Shown here: in pieces, positions 41,783 to 50,366 of the stretch
How the letters are laid out: each line of letters begins with the position of its first letter
How positions within the stretch are numbered: position 1 is the stretch's first letter
From: Candidatus Obscuribacterales bacterium
Lineage (GTDB): Bacteria; Cyanobacteriota; Vampirovibrionia; Obscuribacterales; Obscuribacteraceae
Direction of reading: 5' to 3'
Assembly (NCBI GenBank): GCA_019750335.1
Contig: JAIEOQ010000004.1
Coordinates: 1-64,000 of the forward strand
Length of the DNA: 64,000 bases
Notes under the pieces: generated by a model
The model's input: the letters and a program-made list of their open reading frames with translations, nothing else
Told to the model about the DNA's origin: nothing
Database searches by the model: none
Translations under genes and position numbers: made by a program

Positions 41783-44700
41783 GTGATTCTTAACTCGATA
41801 TCTCTCCACAACTTCATGAGTTATGCCGACGCCAAGCTGGATTTGACGTCTTTGGCTGTTGCTTGTCTTTCCGGACCGAACGGGGCAGGTAAATCAGCCT
41901 TACTTGATGCTGTCACTTGGGCTCTTTGGGAATCGGCGCGTTCCGGTTCGGAGGAGCTTATCCGCCTCGGTCAAAACGAAATGTGGGTTGACGTTTCTTT
42001 TGAGCTTGAGGGACAAATCTATCGCGTCCGTCGCAGCCGCCAGAAAAGTTATGGCAAGTCCGGACGTAAAACCGGCTCCAAAGGACATTTGGATTTTCAG
42101 GTCTGGCAAAAAGATAGAGATGAATGGTTGTCCTTGACTGCTTCGACCATGCGTCAAACTCAAGACAGCTTGGCTAACGTTTTGAAAATGGATTATGCCA
42201 CTTTTGTCAGCAGCGTTTATTTCCGTCAAGGACGTGCTGACGAGTTTACATTGCGTTCAGCCGGTGAACGAAAACAAGTCCTTTCCGATATCCTCGGCCT
42301 CGATTATTTTGAAAAATTGCAAGAATTAGCTAAGCAGGAAGTTAAGGAAAGACGAGGACGGATACAAGCTTATGAGGCGGCCCTCAGCTCAGCTTCCGGG
42401 CTGGAGCAGGGCTTGCAAGATTCACTTTCTGAGCTTGCCGAACTAACTACGGATTATGAGGCGGCAGTACGAGATTTATCCGAACATCTAGCTAGGGCTG
42501 CGGATTGCCGGAATGAATTGAGTGAACTACGTTACGGGCAGCTGCAGTTGCAAGCCGATTCTACAAGGCTTGAGGACGTGAAAAAAGAACTGACGACTTT
42601 ATCCGAACGACTTGTTCAATTGCAACAACAAGCTGAAGTTAAATCCGCTGTGGTAAATCGTCAGGAAGAGATAAAAATTCAGTTCACTCGTTTTGAAGAG
42701 CTTAAAAAACAGTCCGAAATTCTTGATGAAGCGGCTTTGGCTGTCCATGATTTAGCCAATCAACGTTTGGAGCTTAAATCGAAAATCGCTACTGCTCAAG
42801 GACGTTTAGAAGTGGAGTTGGAACATTTGCTTGAGCAGGTGCGTGCCAATAAAGAACGCCAACAAACGCTTGTAAAATCTTTAAAAAACAAAGATAAGCT
42901 GGAAGAAGAGTTTCAGTCTTATCGCTTGCTTATGGCCCGTGAGCTTGATTTATCCAAGCGACGTGAAAGTTTCATCCAGTTTAGCGCAAGAGTGGAGGAG
43001 CTCCAGTCGGGCATTGCTGAAGCACGTGTCAGGCTTGATGAAGAGATACAGCAAAAACAGTCTCTTTTAGAAGAGCTGAAAAAACTGATGAACAGTAAAG
43101 AACATATTCTTGTTGAAAAAAACGAGTTGAATGACAAGCTTGTTGAGCTGGAGCGATTAGAGCTGCAGTTTGAACATGTTGAAGAAAAAGGGCTGAAAGC
43201 AAAATCGCAATTGGCAAATAATGAACAACAAATTCAGCAGCTCAAGCGCCATCTGTATGAGAATTCAGAGAAGGTTCGAGAATTGACGGCGGATACTCAT
43301 TTAACTAATTGCCCGCTTTGTCGCTCACCTATTGTTGATGGTGCGGCAGTTCTTGATCGCTATCGACTCGATAGTGAAAATATAAATCAAGAAATTGCCG
43401 CTTTGGAAGCGGAAAAGAGTGTTTTAGCCGAACAAAGAGAAAGCCTGCGTCAAGAGTATGTATCTTTGCGGCATAAACTTGAATCACGCAAAGTTATAGA
43501 TATGAGGATTGGAGAGTTTAATGAGAAAGAGGCCGCGCTGAGTAGAGCTCAAGACAATCATGATCAATTGACGCGCGAAATTGAATTGTGTCGGCAACGC
43601 CTTGTGGACCAAGACTTTGCTCAGGTTGAGAAAGAGAGCTTTATCCGTATTAAAGCGGAAATAGCCAAGCTGGATTTCGACCCGATAATTTATACGAGTT
43701 TGCAGTCACAAATACGCGCGCAACGTCATGTTGAATTCAGGTACCAGCAGCTAGAAGCGGATAGCCGAGAGCTCTCCGTCCTCGAAAAGGAAACTCTTCG
43801 CCAAGAGGAGCGGGTCAATACACTTAAAGATCAGCTTGAAAATCAAACTTATGAAACTGAAGCACGTCAAAGCTTAAAAGAGCTAGAGGCGAAAATTGGC
43901 GAATACAATTACGACCGTGTTTTGCATCAATCGGTACGGCAACAGCTGCTAGCCTTGCTGCCCTCTGCCGAAGCGGCTAAAGAATTGGAAGCAGCAAGCT
44001 ATGAGTTGCCGATCTTAAATAAAGAGATTGTTCAGCTGCAAGAATCTTTTGCTTCGCGTCATAGTGAAGAAGAGAGGCTTGAAAGCAGCATCGCCGGCTT
44101 AAATCGTAAGCTTGATCGTCAGGAGGATTTGGCGGCGGAGTTGAGCCACCGTCAAGAACTGTCTTTGCAGGCGGAAGCGGCGGAGGCTGAACTGCTCAAG
44201 CGAAAAATCGCTCTGGAAGCCAAATTAGAGCATTTGCATTTAGGTAAATCGGACTTAGATAGCAAGAAAAATTTGCTGGCGGTTACAGTTAAAGAGATGC
44301 ATGAATTCAGCACTCTTGTGGAAATTCTCGGCAAAAAAGGCTTGCCGGCAATTATCATTGAAAATGCTATTCCCGAGATTGAATCGGAAGCAAATCGCAT
44401 TCTTTCGCGCTTAAGTGAAAATCAAATGCACATAGCTTTAGCGACACAAAATCGCAACCGGCAGGGACAGCCGGTTGAAACACTCGACATCATGATTGCG
44501 GATGAGTTAGGAACGCGTAATTACGAACTGTACAGCGGTGGCGAGGCCTTTAAAGTCAATTTTGCACTGCGTCTGGCTTTATCGCGCCTTTTAGCCAGGC
44601 GGGTGGGAGCTAAGCTTGAAACCCTGATTATTGACGAAGGTTTTGGCTCCCAAGACGAGCCGAGCCGGGAACGGATGATTCGCGCTATTGATTCAATCAA

Positions 44701-44818
44701 ACGTGAATTTGCCCGTATTTTAGTCATAACCCATATTGCCGATGTAAAAGAAATGTTCCCGGTGCAAATTTTGGTTAATAAGGCGGAAGGCTTATCTCAG
44801 CTTAGTTTGAGCGTGTAA
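41783..44818 (+). CDS. sbcC: SbcC/Rad50-type exonuclease subunit
   Basis: The ATPase that pairs with the SbcD/Mre11 nuclease to cut hairpins and blocked DNA ends. The 1011-aa protein has the N-terminal SLHNFMSYADAKLDL, Walker A in LSGPNGAGKSALLD, two long coiled-coil arms with a zinc hook CPLC (residues 510-513), the ABC signature YSGGEAFKVNFALRLALSR and Walker B LIIDEGFGSQD. GTG 41783 has AGGA upstream. No sbcD/mre11 gene is adjacent, unlike most operons; it may lie elsewhere. Confidence 0.93.
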   Translation: MILNSISLHNFMSYADAKLDLTSLAVACLSGPNGAGKSALLDAVTWALWESARSGSEELIRLGQNEMWVDVSFELEGQIYRVRRSRQKSYGKSGRKTGSKGHLDFQVWQKDRDEWLSLTASTMRQTQDSLANVLKMDYATFVSSVYFRQGRADEFTLRSAGERKQVLSDILGLDYFEKLQELAKQEVKERRGRIQAYEAALSSASGLEQGLQDSLSELAELTTDYEAAVRDLSEHLARAADCRNELSELRYGQLQLQADSTRLEDVKKELTTLSERLVQLQQQAEVKSAVVNRQEEIKIQFTRFEELKKQSEILDEAALAVHDLANQRLELKSKIATAQGRLEVELEHLLEQVRANKERQQTLVKSLKNKDKLEEEFQSYRLLMARELDLSKRRESFIQFSARVEELQSGIAEARVRLDEEIQQKQSLLEELKKLMNSKEHILVEKNELNDKLVELERLELQFEHVEEKGLKAKSQLANNEQQIQQLKRHLYENSEKVRELTADTHLTNCPLCRSPIVDGAAVLDRYRLDSENINQEIAALEAEKSVLAEQRESLRQEYVSLRHKLESRKVIDMRIGEFNEKEAALSRAQDNHDQLTREIELCRQRLVDQDFAQVEKESFIRIKAEIAKLDFDPIIYTSLQSQIRAQRHVEFRYQQLEADSRELSVLEKETLRQEERVNTLKDQLENQTYETEARQSLKELEAKIGEYNYDRVLHQSVRQQLLALLPSAEAAKELEAASYELPILNKEIVQLQESFASRHSEEERLESSIAGLNRKLDRQEDLAAELSHRQELSLQAEAAEAELLKRKIALEAKLEHLHLGKSDLDSKKNLLAVTVKEMHEFSTLVEILGKKGLPAIIIENAIPEIESEANRILSRLSENQMHIALATQNRNRQGQPVETLDIMIADELGTRNYELYSGGEAFKVNFALRLALSRLLARRVGAKLETLIIDEGFGSQDEPSRERMIRAIDSIKREFARILVITHIADVKEMFPVQILVNKAEGLSQLSLSV

Positions 44819-44955
44819 AGCCATCTCAACAAAGTAACAGAGAATAAACTGATTGCTGAAAAGCAAAGACAAACGCTCTCGAATTGGTTACTATTGTCGG
44901 ACACCAATCCGATTTGTTTGCTGGCGCTGCCTCAAACAAAGATCGAGGAGGCTTA

Positions 44956-45969
44956 ATGACTGAAAAAGATTTTGCCGAAATCAGGCAAGAGCTACAAATA
45001 CAAGCTGCCAAGCAAAACGAAATTCTTGAGCGGTTAAAAACGAATGATGTTGCTTTAAAGCGTAAAGATCATTGGGATATTCTCGCGGCGATTACGCCGC
45101 TTATTTCCAGTTGCATCATTGCTTTATGCGGAGCATATTTTACGGTTTCTTATAATCAGCAACAATTGAAGCTGCAAGAAATTCAAACAATAGAAAAATT
45201 CATTCCACACTTAATGGGGGATGAGCGTAGCAAGCGCGCGGCGATTCTTTCAATTTCCTCTTTAACCGACGCTCGTTTGGCGGCGAAAGTAGCGGCTATT
45301 TATGCCAGCGAAGGAACCGTATCTGCTTTGGAATCCATCGCCGAGCAAGGAAATAGCGGCGATCGTAAAATCGCCAGCGGTGCTTTGCCGAAAGCTTTGG
45401 ATAATATGGCCGAGAATTATCGAGTTGAAAGACGTTACGAAGACGCGATCAAAACATATAAGAAGTCCCTAGCTCTGCGCCAAGAAATCTATGGCAATCA
45501 AAGCCCGCGTCTGGTACCGAGCCTATCTCGTTTGGCCAATTTCTACATATCACATGGAGAATTCGCCGAGGCCGAAGGACTTTTGCAGAAAGTAATTTCA
45601 ATTCAACAAACAAGTTATGGCGGAGATTCCCCCCAGGTAGTCAGCGCTTTGCGTGATCTTGCCGAGCTGTATCGCGGGCAAGGTGCTTTAGGAAAAGCCG
45701 AATCAGTGCTCAATCAGGCTATAGCGATTGAACAAAATTTACCTGCCACTGACCGTAGTGGCAAGGCTCAGGTGGCCGACAATGTTCGCGACGATAACGG
45801 GCGTGGGCAAGCTGTTGGTGGTGGCGGCGAAGAAGAAGTTGAATTAAAGCCGGAGCCACCGGCTGTACAGCCAAAAGCTGAACAAAATGTTTCAGGTAAA
45901 ACAAATGGCGATGATAACGTGGCAGCAGCAGCAGAACCACCGGTAAGCAATACCGAAAATCATCTTTAA
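44956..45969 (+). CDS. Membrane-anchored TPR protein
   Basis: 337 aa. A short cytoplasmic helix (EIRQELQIQAAKQNEILERL) precedes one membrane helix near residues 45-65 (ITPLISSCIIALCGAYFTVS). Several TPRs follow (residues 160-260), including YRVERRYEDAIKTYKKSLAL, LANFYISHGEFAEAEGLL and LAELYRGQGALGKAESVL. The C-terminus is low-complexity Gly/Glu/Pro (about 80 residues). GAGGAGGC lies 4 to 5 bases before ATG 44956; a GTT/TTG-rich upstream extension to 44884 lacks a ribosome site. A scaffold role is likely. It overlaps the convergent DUF2142-like gene by 4 bases. Confidence 0.78.
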   Translation: MTEKDFAEIRQELQIQAAKQNEILERLKTNDVALKRKDHWDILAAITPLISSCIIALCGAYFTVSYNQQQLKLQEIQTIEKFIPHLMGDERSKRAAILSISSLTDARLAAKVAAIYASEGTVSALESIAEQGNSGDRKIASGALPKALDNMAENYRVERRYEDAIKTYKKSLALRQEIYGNQSPRLVPSLSRLANFYISHGEFAEAEGLLQKVISIQQTSYGGDSPQVVSALRDLAELYRGQGALGKAESVLNQAIAIEQNLPATDRSGKAQVADNVRDDNGRGQAVGGGGEEEVELKPEPPAVQPKAEQNVSGKTNGDDNVAAAAEPPVSNTENHL

Positions 45970-47237
45970 AGCGGGCTGAGTCTAAATCCGCCGTAACTTT
46001 GAAACAACAGAATCCCTGCGTATAAAGCTACTGTGGCATTCAATCCGAGAAATGCGAGCAGCAACCATTTGTCTGCCGGTTGTCGGAAGCGGCTTATGCC
46101 GCCAATAATCAAAGCCATAATTGGAATTTCGGATGTAAATAAATAGCGTCCTTGGGGACCGCCAAGGTTATAAATCGAAGCCCAGATCATCGATGTCAGA
46201 TTGAGCAACAAGATCAAAGTTAAGCTCAACCAGATGCAAGCGGACTTTAGTTCCGGTTTCTCTTTTGGCAGTCTGACCAGTCCTTGTAGCCAACCGGAAA
46301 GAGCGACCAAGACCGAGGCAAAATAAAGGAAATAAATCGGGCGCCACAAATATTTAGTCATATAACCAAATAGGCCCCAATAACTGATGAAAGTCATTCG
46401 CCACCAGCGGAAATCTTTGACGATTCTCCACGGTGACAAATAATAGTGTAGGTCGCGATGAAAAGTCGTTGCCCAGTTTGCGTACATTGTTTTAGTGCCC
46501 ATAAAATCGCCGGCAAATTCATGAGCGTTGCGCCAGAACCAGAAAAGTACCGGTGCTGCTGCTAAAAAAGTAGCGAAGAGCAAGGAAGGCAGCTGGCTGA
46601 TGAGACTTGTCCCATGCAAATATAGCGCTGCCAAATAAGCGAATCCGGCGGCAGGGAGAATGGCTAGTCCGGCATATTTACTTAATACCAACCATCCGGA
46701 CAAGGCTCCCATTGCCGCTGTTTTATTGAAGCTGTTGCCTCTGGTAATGCACTCGACCATGAGCAATATGATCATTCCGGCAAGGGCCGAAGAAGTGGAA
46801 TCATTGTTGGCGTAAGCATGTAAAAAGATTAGTTGCGGATGCAAGCATAAAGAGAGCGGCAATGAAATTGAAAACAAAAAACGATTTGGAAAAAGACGGA
46901 GTCCAATTTCGTAGGCGGCATAAAGCAGTACAAGACCGGCAATTAAGCTACCGAAACGAGAGCTTAAAGCGAGAACTTCGCTTGTAAAAAAGCCGCTGGT
47001 CAGAAGATGGGGGATATATCCCAGTTGGGGCAAAGAGCCGTACACCGCGGAAGGTCCGGCAGTGCTTATTTCGCTGGCGTTAGGTAAGCGCCAATGTTCA
47101 TGGATGAATTTGATTACCCAATAATGGGCAAATTCATCCGGTGCTTCCTGCATCGGTATGATGAAAATCCAAAGAATACGGATGATCGAGAAAAGTAAGC
47201 AAAGATAGAGAAAATTCCGGTTTTTCAAAGCAGTCAC
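45966..47237 (-). CDS. DUF2142-like / GT-C-type membrane protein
   Basis: 423 aa with about 10-11 membrane segments. An early acidic loop (QEAPDEFAHYWVIKF) and GGPQGRYLFTSEIPIM near the end match the P-P-D-E-x-x-H and GRYLFP-like marks of DUF2142 proteins, which are thought to be polyprenyl-phosphate-sugar glycosyltransferases. The sugar and acceptor are unknown. It starts with GTG one base after the uridine kinase stop, so it is probably cotranscribed with it. Confidence 0.65.
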   Translation of the reverse strand: MTALKNRNFLYLCLLFSIIRILWIFIIPMQEAPDEFAHYWVIKFIHEHWRLPNASEISTAGPSAVYGSLPQLGYIPHLLTSGFFTSEVLALSSRFGSLIAGLVLLYAAYEIGLRLFPNRFLFSISLPLSLCLHPQLIFLHAYANNDSTSSALAGMIILLMVECITRGNSFNKTAAMGALSGWLVLSKYAGLAILPAAGFAYLAALYLHGTSLISQLPSLLFATFLAAAPVLFWFWRNAHEFAGDFMGTKTMYANWATTFHRDLHYYLSPWRIVKDFRWWRMTFISYWGLFGYMTKYLWRPIYFLYFASVLVALSGWLQGLVRLPKEKPELKSACIWLSLTLILLLNLTSMIWASIYNLGGPQGRYLFTSEIPIMALIIGGISRFRQPADKWLLLAFLGLNATVALYAGILLFQSYGGFRLSPL

Positions 47238-47238
47238 G

Positions 47239-47799
47239 TTAGCGGCCTACATGCATCTCTTCGCCCATGAGAACCAGATCGGCTAGTTGTTTCATGGGCT
47301 CTATATATCGTGTATATGCTTCTTCTACGTGAATGCTGTGTTTGATTGTTTCAATGGTATCGCGACCACGTTCCACATCTCGGCGGATACGACGAGCCAT
47401 ACGATGATCTACCGGAGTGTCTATAAAAATTTTCAGACTCGATATTTGATCTAAAGGACTGTAAAAAGCAAAAATCCCTTCGACAACTATAATGCCGCTT
47501 TTCGGCGCCGGGATTATTTGGGTTCCTTTGCGGCGACTAGTGCGCATGTCATATACCGGAATTGTGGCATCCTCTCCTTCGGCTAGCTTGAGGCAGGCTT
47601 CGGCACAGGCCTCAAGATCGACAGCTGAGGGATGATCGAAATCATAACTGCCGTCCGGATTCAAATCCAATTTTTCCAAACTTTTATAAAAGCTGTCTGT
47701 CTCTATAATTGCGGCACCAACAAACTTTTGGGCAAGCGTGGATTTTCCTGAACCGGAACCGCCACATACGGCGATGATCTGAGCGGAGCGTTTTCTCAT
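47239..47799 (-). CDS. udk: Uridine kinase-like P-loop kinase
   Basis: Phosphorylates uridine or cytidine in pyrimidine salvage. The 186-aa protein has the P-loop CGGSGSGKSTLAQKF, ETDSFYKSL (the D-x-F-Y-K motif), the substrate region NPDGSYDFDHPSA, IPVYDMRTSRRKG and the lid RRIRRDVERGRD. It is about 20 residues shorter than typical Udk. The fit to Udk is good, but another PRK/Udk-family substrate is possible. A 164-base gap to the penicillin acylase gene holds both promoters; no other gene is seen in it. Confidence 0.85.
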   Translation of the reverse strand: MRKRSAQIIAVCGGSGSGKSTLAQKFVGAAIIETDSFYKSLEKLDLNPDGSYDFDHPSAVDLEACAEACLKLAEGEDATIPVYDMRTSRRKGTQIIPAPKSGIIVVEGIFAFYSPLDQISSLKIFIDTPVDHRMARRIRRDVERGRDTIETIKHSIHVEEAYTRYIEPMKQLADLVLMGEEMHVGR

Positions 47800-47963
47800 C
47801 TTTACCAGCTTTATTTGTGAGGAATTATTCCAGCGTATGAATTAGACTAGATGAGCTTTAAGCAGAGATCAAGTCTCTTGTAAACCACGCCTTTCGGTGC
47901 GGTTCCTCTGAGCTTGTAAAGCGAAAAGTGTCGTTGTAAAGAAGGCTGGGCTTAGTTCGAATA

Positions 47964-50360
47964 ATGATTAAAACCATATTGTTGGCCGTGCTTTTTGTTG
48001 CTGCTTTAAGTCCTTTGGCCGGATGGTGGTTCGTTCAACGTCCTTTACCTGGACTTGACGGGTTTGGTGATGTAGGCGAGTTACAAAAACCGGTGTTGGT
48101 CAGGTTTGACGCCCGGGCAGTTCCTTATGTGGAAGCCGAATCGGACGAAGATATGTATGCGGCCCAAGGCTATCTTTTAGCTAGGGATCGTATGTTTCAA
48201 ATGGATCTTTTGCGCCGCGGCGCAGAAGGAAAATATGCCGAAATATTCGGTATTGGCTATTTGCCTGGCGATAAATTGATGCGCACCATCGGTTTTGAAC
48301 GCCTGGCTCAAGAAGAATTTAGTGCTTTGAGCGTTGAAGCGAAGAATGCTTTGGAAGCTTATGCTCATGGTGTAAATGCGTATCTGGAAGAGTTTAGCGA
48401 TCGTTTACCGGTCGAATTCATCATGCTTGGTTATAAACCGCAGCCCTGGCGCGGTGTAGATAGCCTGGCTATCTTAAAGTATTACAACTATGAATTGGAT
48501 GAATCTTGGAAGCTCGATGAATTTCGTTCCCGGGTCACGAACAAAGTGGGCGATGCCGTAGCAGCAGAGCTGTTTCGTGATGATTGGTCTTATTCTTCCA
48601 ATGCGGTTTCAGAGCCGGCAAAAATCAGTATTCATACTGCAGATTCATTACGCCAGCTTGCTTCCTTGCCTGGCGCTTTGCGAAAGCCGGCACCAACTTG
48701 GGGAAGTACTGCTTGGGCTTTACCTTCAATTTCATCTCAATCCGGCGGAGCTCTTTTAGCTGCTGATAAACATGGCGGCTTTAGCAGCCCAGCGGATTGG
48801 TATCTTTGCTCTTTGAGTTCGGCGCAATGTCATGTTGCCGGTGCTTGTCTGCCCGGTGTTCCGGGAGTACTGTTCGGACGCAATGACAATATAGCTTGGA
48901 GTTCAGCTGCTTTGAAAGCTGACGTACAAGATCTTTTTGTTGAACATTTTGATTCCGAATTCGGTAATAAATATCAAACTGATAGCGGAGAAAAATCGGC
49001 TTTAGTAACAAATGAATCTGTGCCGGTACGTTTTGGCAAAGATGTGCAAGTCAAAATTACGGCAACAAAACATGGACCGGTTTTGTTGCGTGATAAGGAG
49101 AGTGCGGTCGCTCTTTCATGGACTGGTTTTGATTGTACAAAACCGATGCTCAATTCGGTGATTGCTTTAGCGCACGCTGCTAATCGGTCTGATTTCGAGA
49201 AAATTTTGCAAGGATACGCCGGTGCTCCGCAGCTCTTTGTTTATGCCGATAAGCAAGGCAATATCGGCTGTCAGGCTGCCGGTTTAATTCCGGTTCGTTC
49301 CGGTTCGGCTACCGGCACCACCATGTCTGAAGGTTGGATGAAAAAAGGAACTTGGCTCGGTCTGGTTCCCTTCTCCGAATTGCCCCGTACTTTTCTTTCC
49401 GGTAATAGTAGTGAACTTTGTATTGCCGCCGGACAAAAGCTGACAACAAATATCAAGCCCTTGCTCGGGCATCAATGGAGTCCCCCTTACCGGGCTAATC
49501 GTCTCTCTTTGAGTTTGCCGCAAACAAAGAACGGGCAGAAGCTAAACTTAAGCGATTGCAACGCTTTTCAAGGCGATGATTTGAACATGCTTTCCCATTT
49601 GGTGGTGGATAACCTGAAGCAAGCTTTGGCAAAGACTAAGTCTATCGATGCTTCGCAGGTGCAAGCTTTAAGTCTGATGCGCAATTGGGACGGTCGCATG
49701 AAAGTTGATTCGGCGGCGGCAACTATTTATGAATCTTTCATCGCTGCTTTTGCTCGCCGCTTGGTTGAGCCGAAGCTGGGGCGAGCTCTGACGTCGGAAT
49801 ATTTCGAGCGTTGGCCTCTATGGATTACTTTTGTCGAACATAACTTGCGACAAAAACCAAAAGAGTTTTTACCGTCAGAAGAAAGAACTTATGACACTTT
49901 TCTTGTTACTACTTTTGCTCAAGCAAATACGCGGCTCAAGCTGTTTTTCAATAACGAGAACGTTCCATCCTGGCTGTGGGGCAAAGTTCACTTGGCACAG
50001 TTCAAACATATGTTTTCTTTAGCCGTACCGGCCGTCAGCCGGTTGTTCGACAGCCAAACGGTTGCCGTCGGCGGTAATAGCGATTGTTTGAATGCTTGCG
50101 ATGTGCAGCATTCTATTGCTTCCGGGCCGTTCCACTCGCAAAACGGACCGACTGTCAGGTTGCTGGTCGATATGTCGGATAACGATAAGTTGTACGGTGA
50201 TATCGTTTTAGGACAATCCGGACAGCTATTGTCGCCGTTTAGGCAAGATCAACTTCAATCCTGGTTGCGTGTCGATCCTTTGCCGATTGCTTTCTCCGCC
50301 GGACAATTGGATAGGCAAACGAGACATCGGCTCTATCTTTCTGGAAACAGATCTCGCTAA
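47964..50360 (+). CDS. Penicillin-acylase-family Ntn hydrolase
   Basis: 798 aa with an N-terminal hydrophobic segment (ILLAVLFVAALSPLAGWWF) for export. The alpha region has YVEAESDEDMYAAQGYLLARDRMFQMDLLRRGAEG. The autocleavage site is G-S in TWGSTAWAL (Ser248 as nucleophile), with an LAADKHGGFS loop, where the canonical neighbour Asn is Thr. Related enzymes cleave N-acyl amides, including acyl-homoserine lactones; the substrate here is not known. A DUF3160-like gene follows 6 bases downstream. Confidence 0.88.
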   Translation: MIKTILLAVLFVAALSPLAGWWFVQRPLPGLDGFGDVGELQKPVLVRFDARAVPYVEAESDEDMYAAQGYLLARDRMFQMDLLRRGAEGKYAEIFGIGYLPGDKLMRTIGFERLAQEEFSALSVEAKNALEAYAHGVNAYLEEFSDRLPVEFIMLGYKPQPWRGVDSLAILKYYNYELDESWKLDEFRSRVTNKVGDAVAAELFRDDWSYSSNAVSEPAKISIHTADSLRQLASLPGALRKPAPTWGSTAWALPSISSQSGGALLAADKHGGFSSPADWYLCSLSSAQCHVAGACLPGVPGVLFGRNDNIAWSSAALKADVQDLFVEHFDSEFGNKYQTDSGEKSALVTNESVPVRFGKDVQVKITATKHGPVLLRDKESAVALSWTGFDCTKPMLNSVIALAHAANRSDFEKILQGYAGAPQLFVYADKQGNIGCQAAGLIPVRSGSATGTTMSEGWMKKGTWLGLVPFSELPRTFLSGNSSELCIAAGQKLTTNIKPLLGHQWSPPYRANRLSLSLPQTKNGQKLNLSDCNAFQGDDLNMLSHLVVDNLKQALAKTKSIDASQVQALSLMRNWDGRMKVDSAAATIYESFIAAFARRLVEPKLGRALTSEYFERWPLWITFVEHNLRQKPKEFLPSEERTYDTFLVTTFAQANTRLKLFFNNENVPSWLWGKVHLAQFKHMFSLAVPAVSRLFDSQTVAVGGNSDCLNACDVQHSIASGPFHSQNGPTVRLLVDMSDNDKLYGDIVLGQSGQLLSPFRQDQLQSWLRVDPLPIAFSAGQLDRQTRHRLYLSGNRSR

Positions 50361-50366
50361 GGATTT

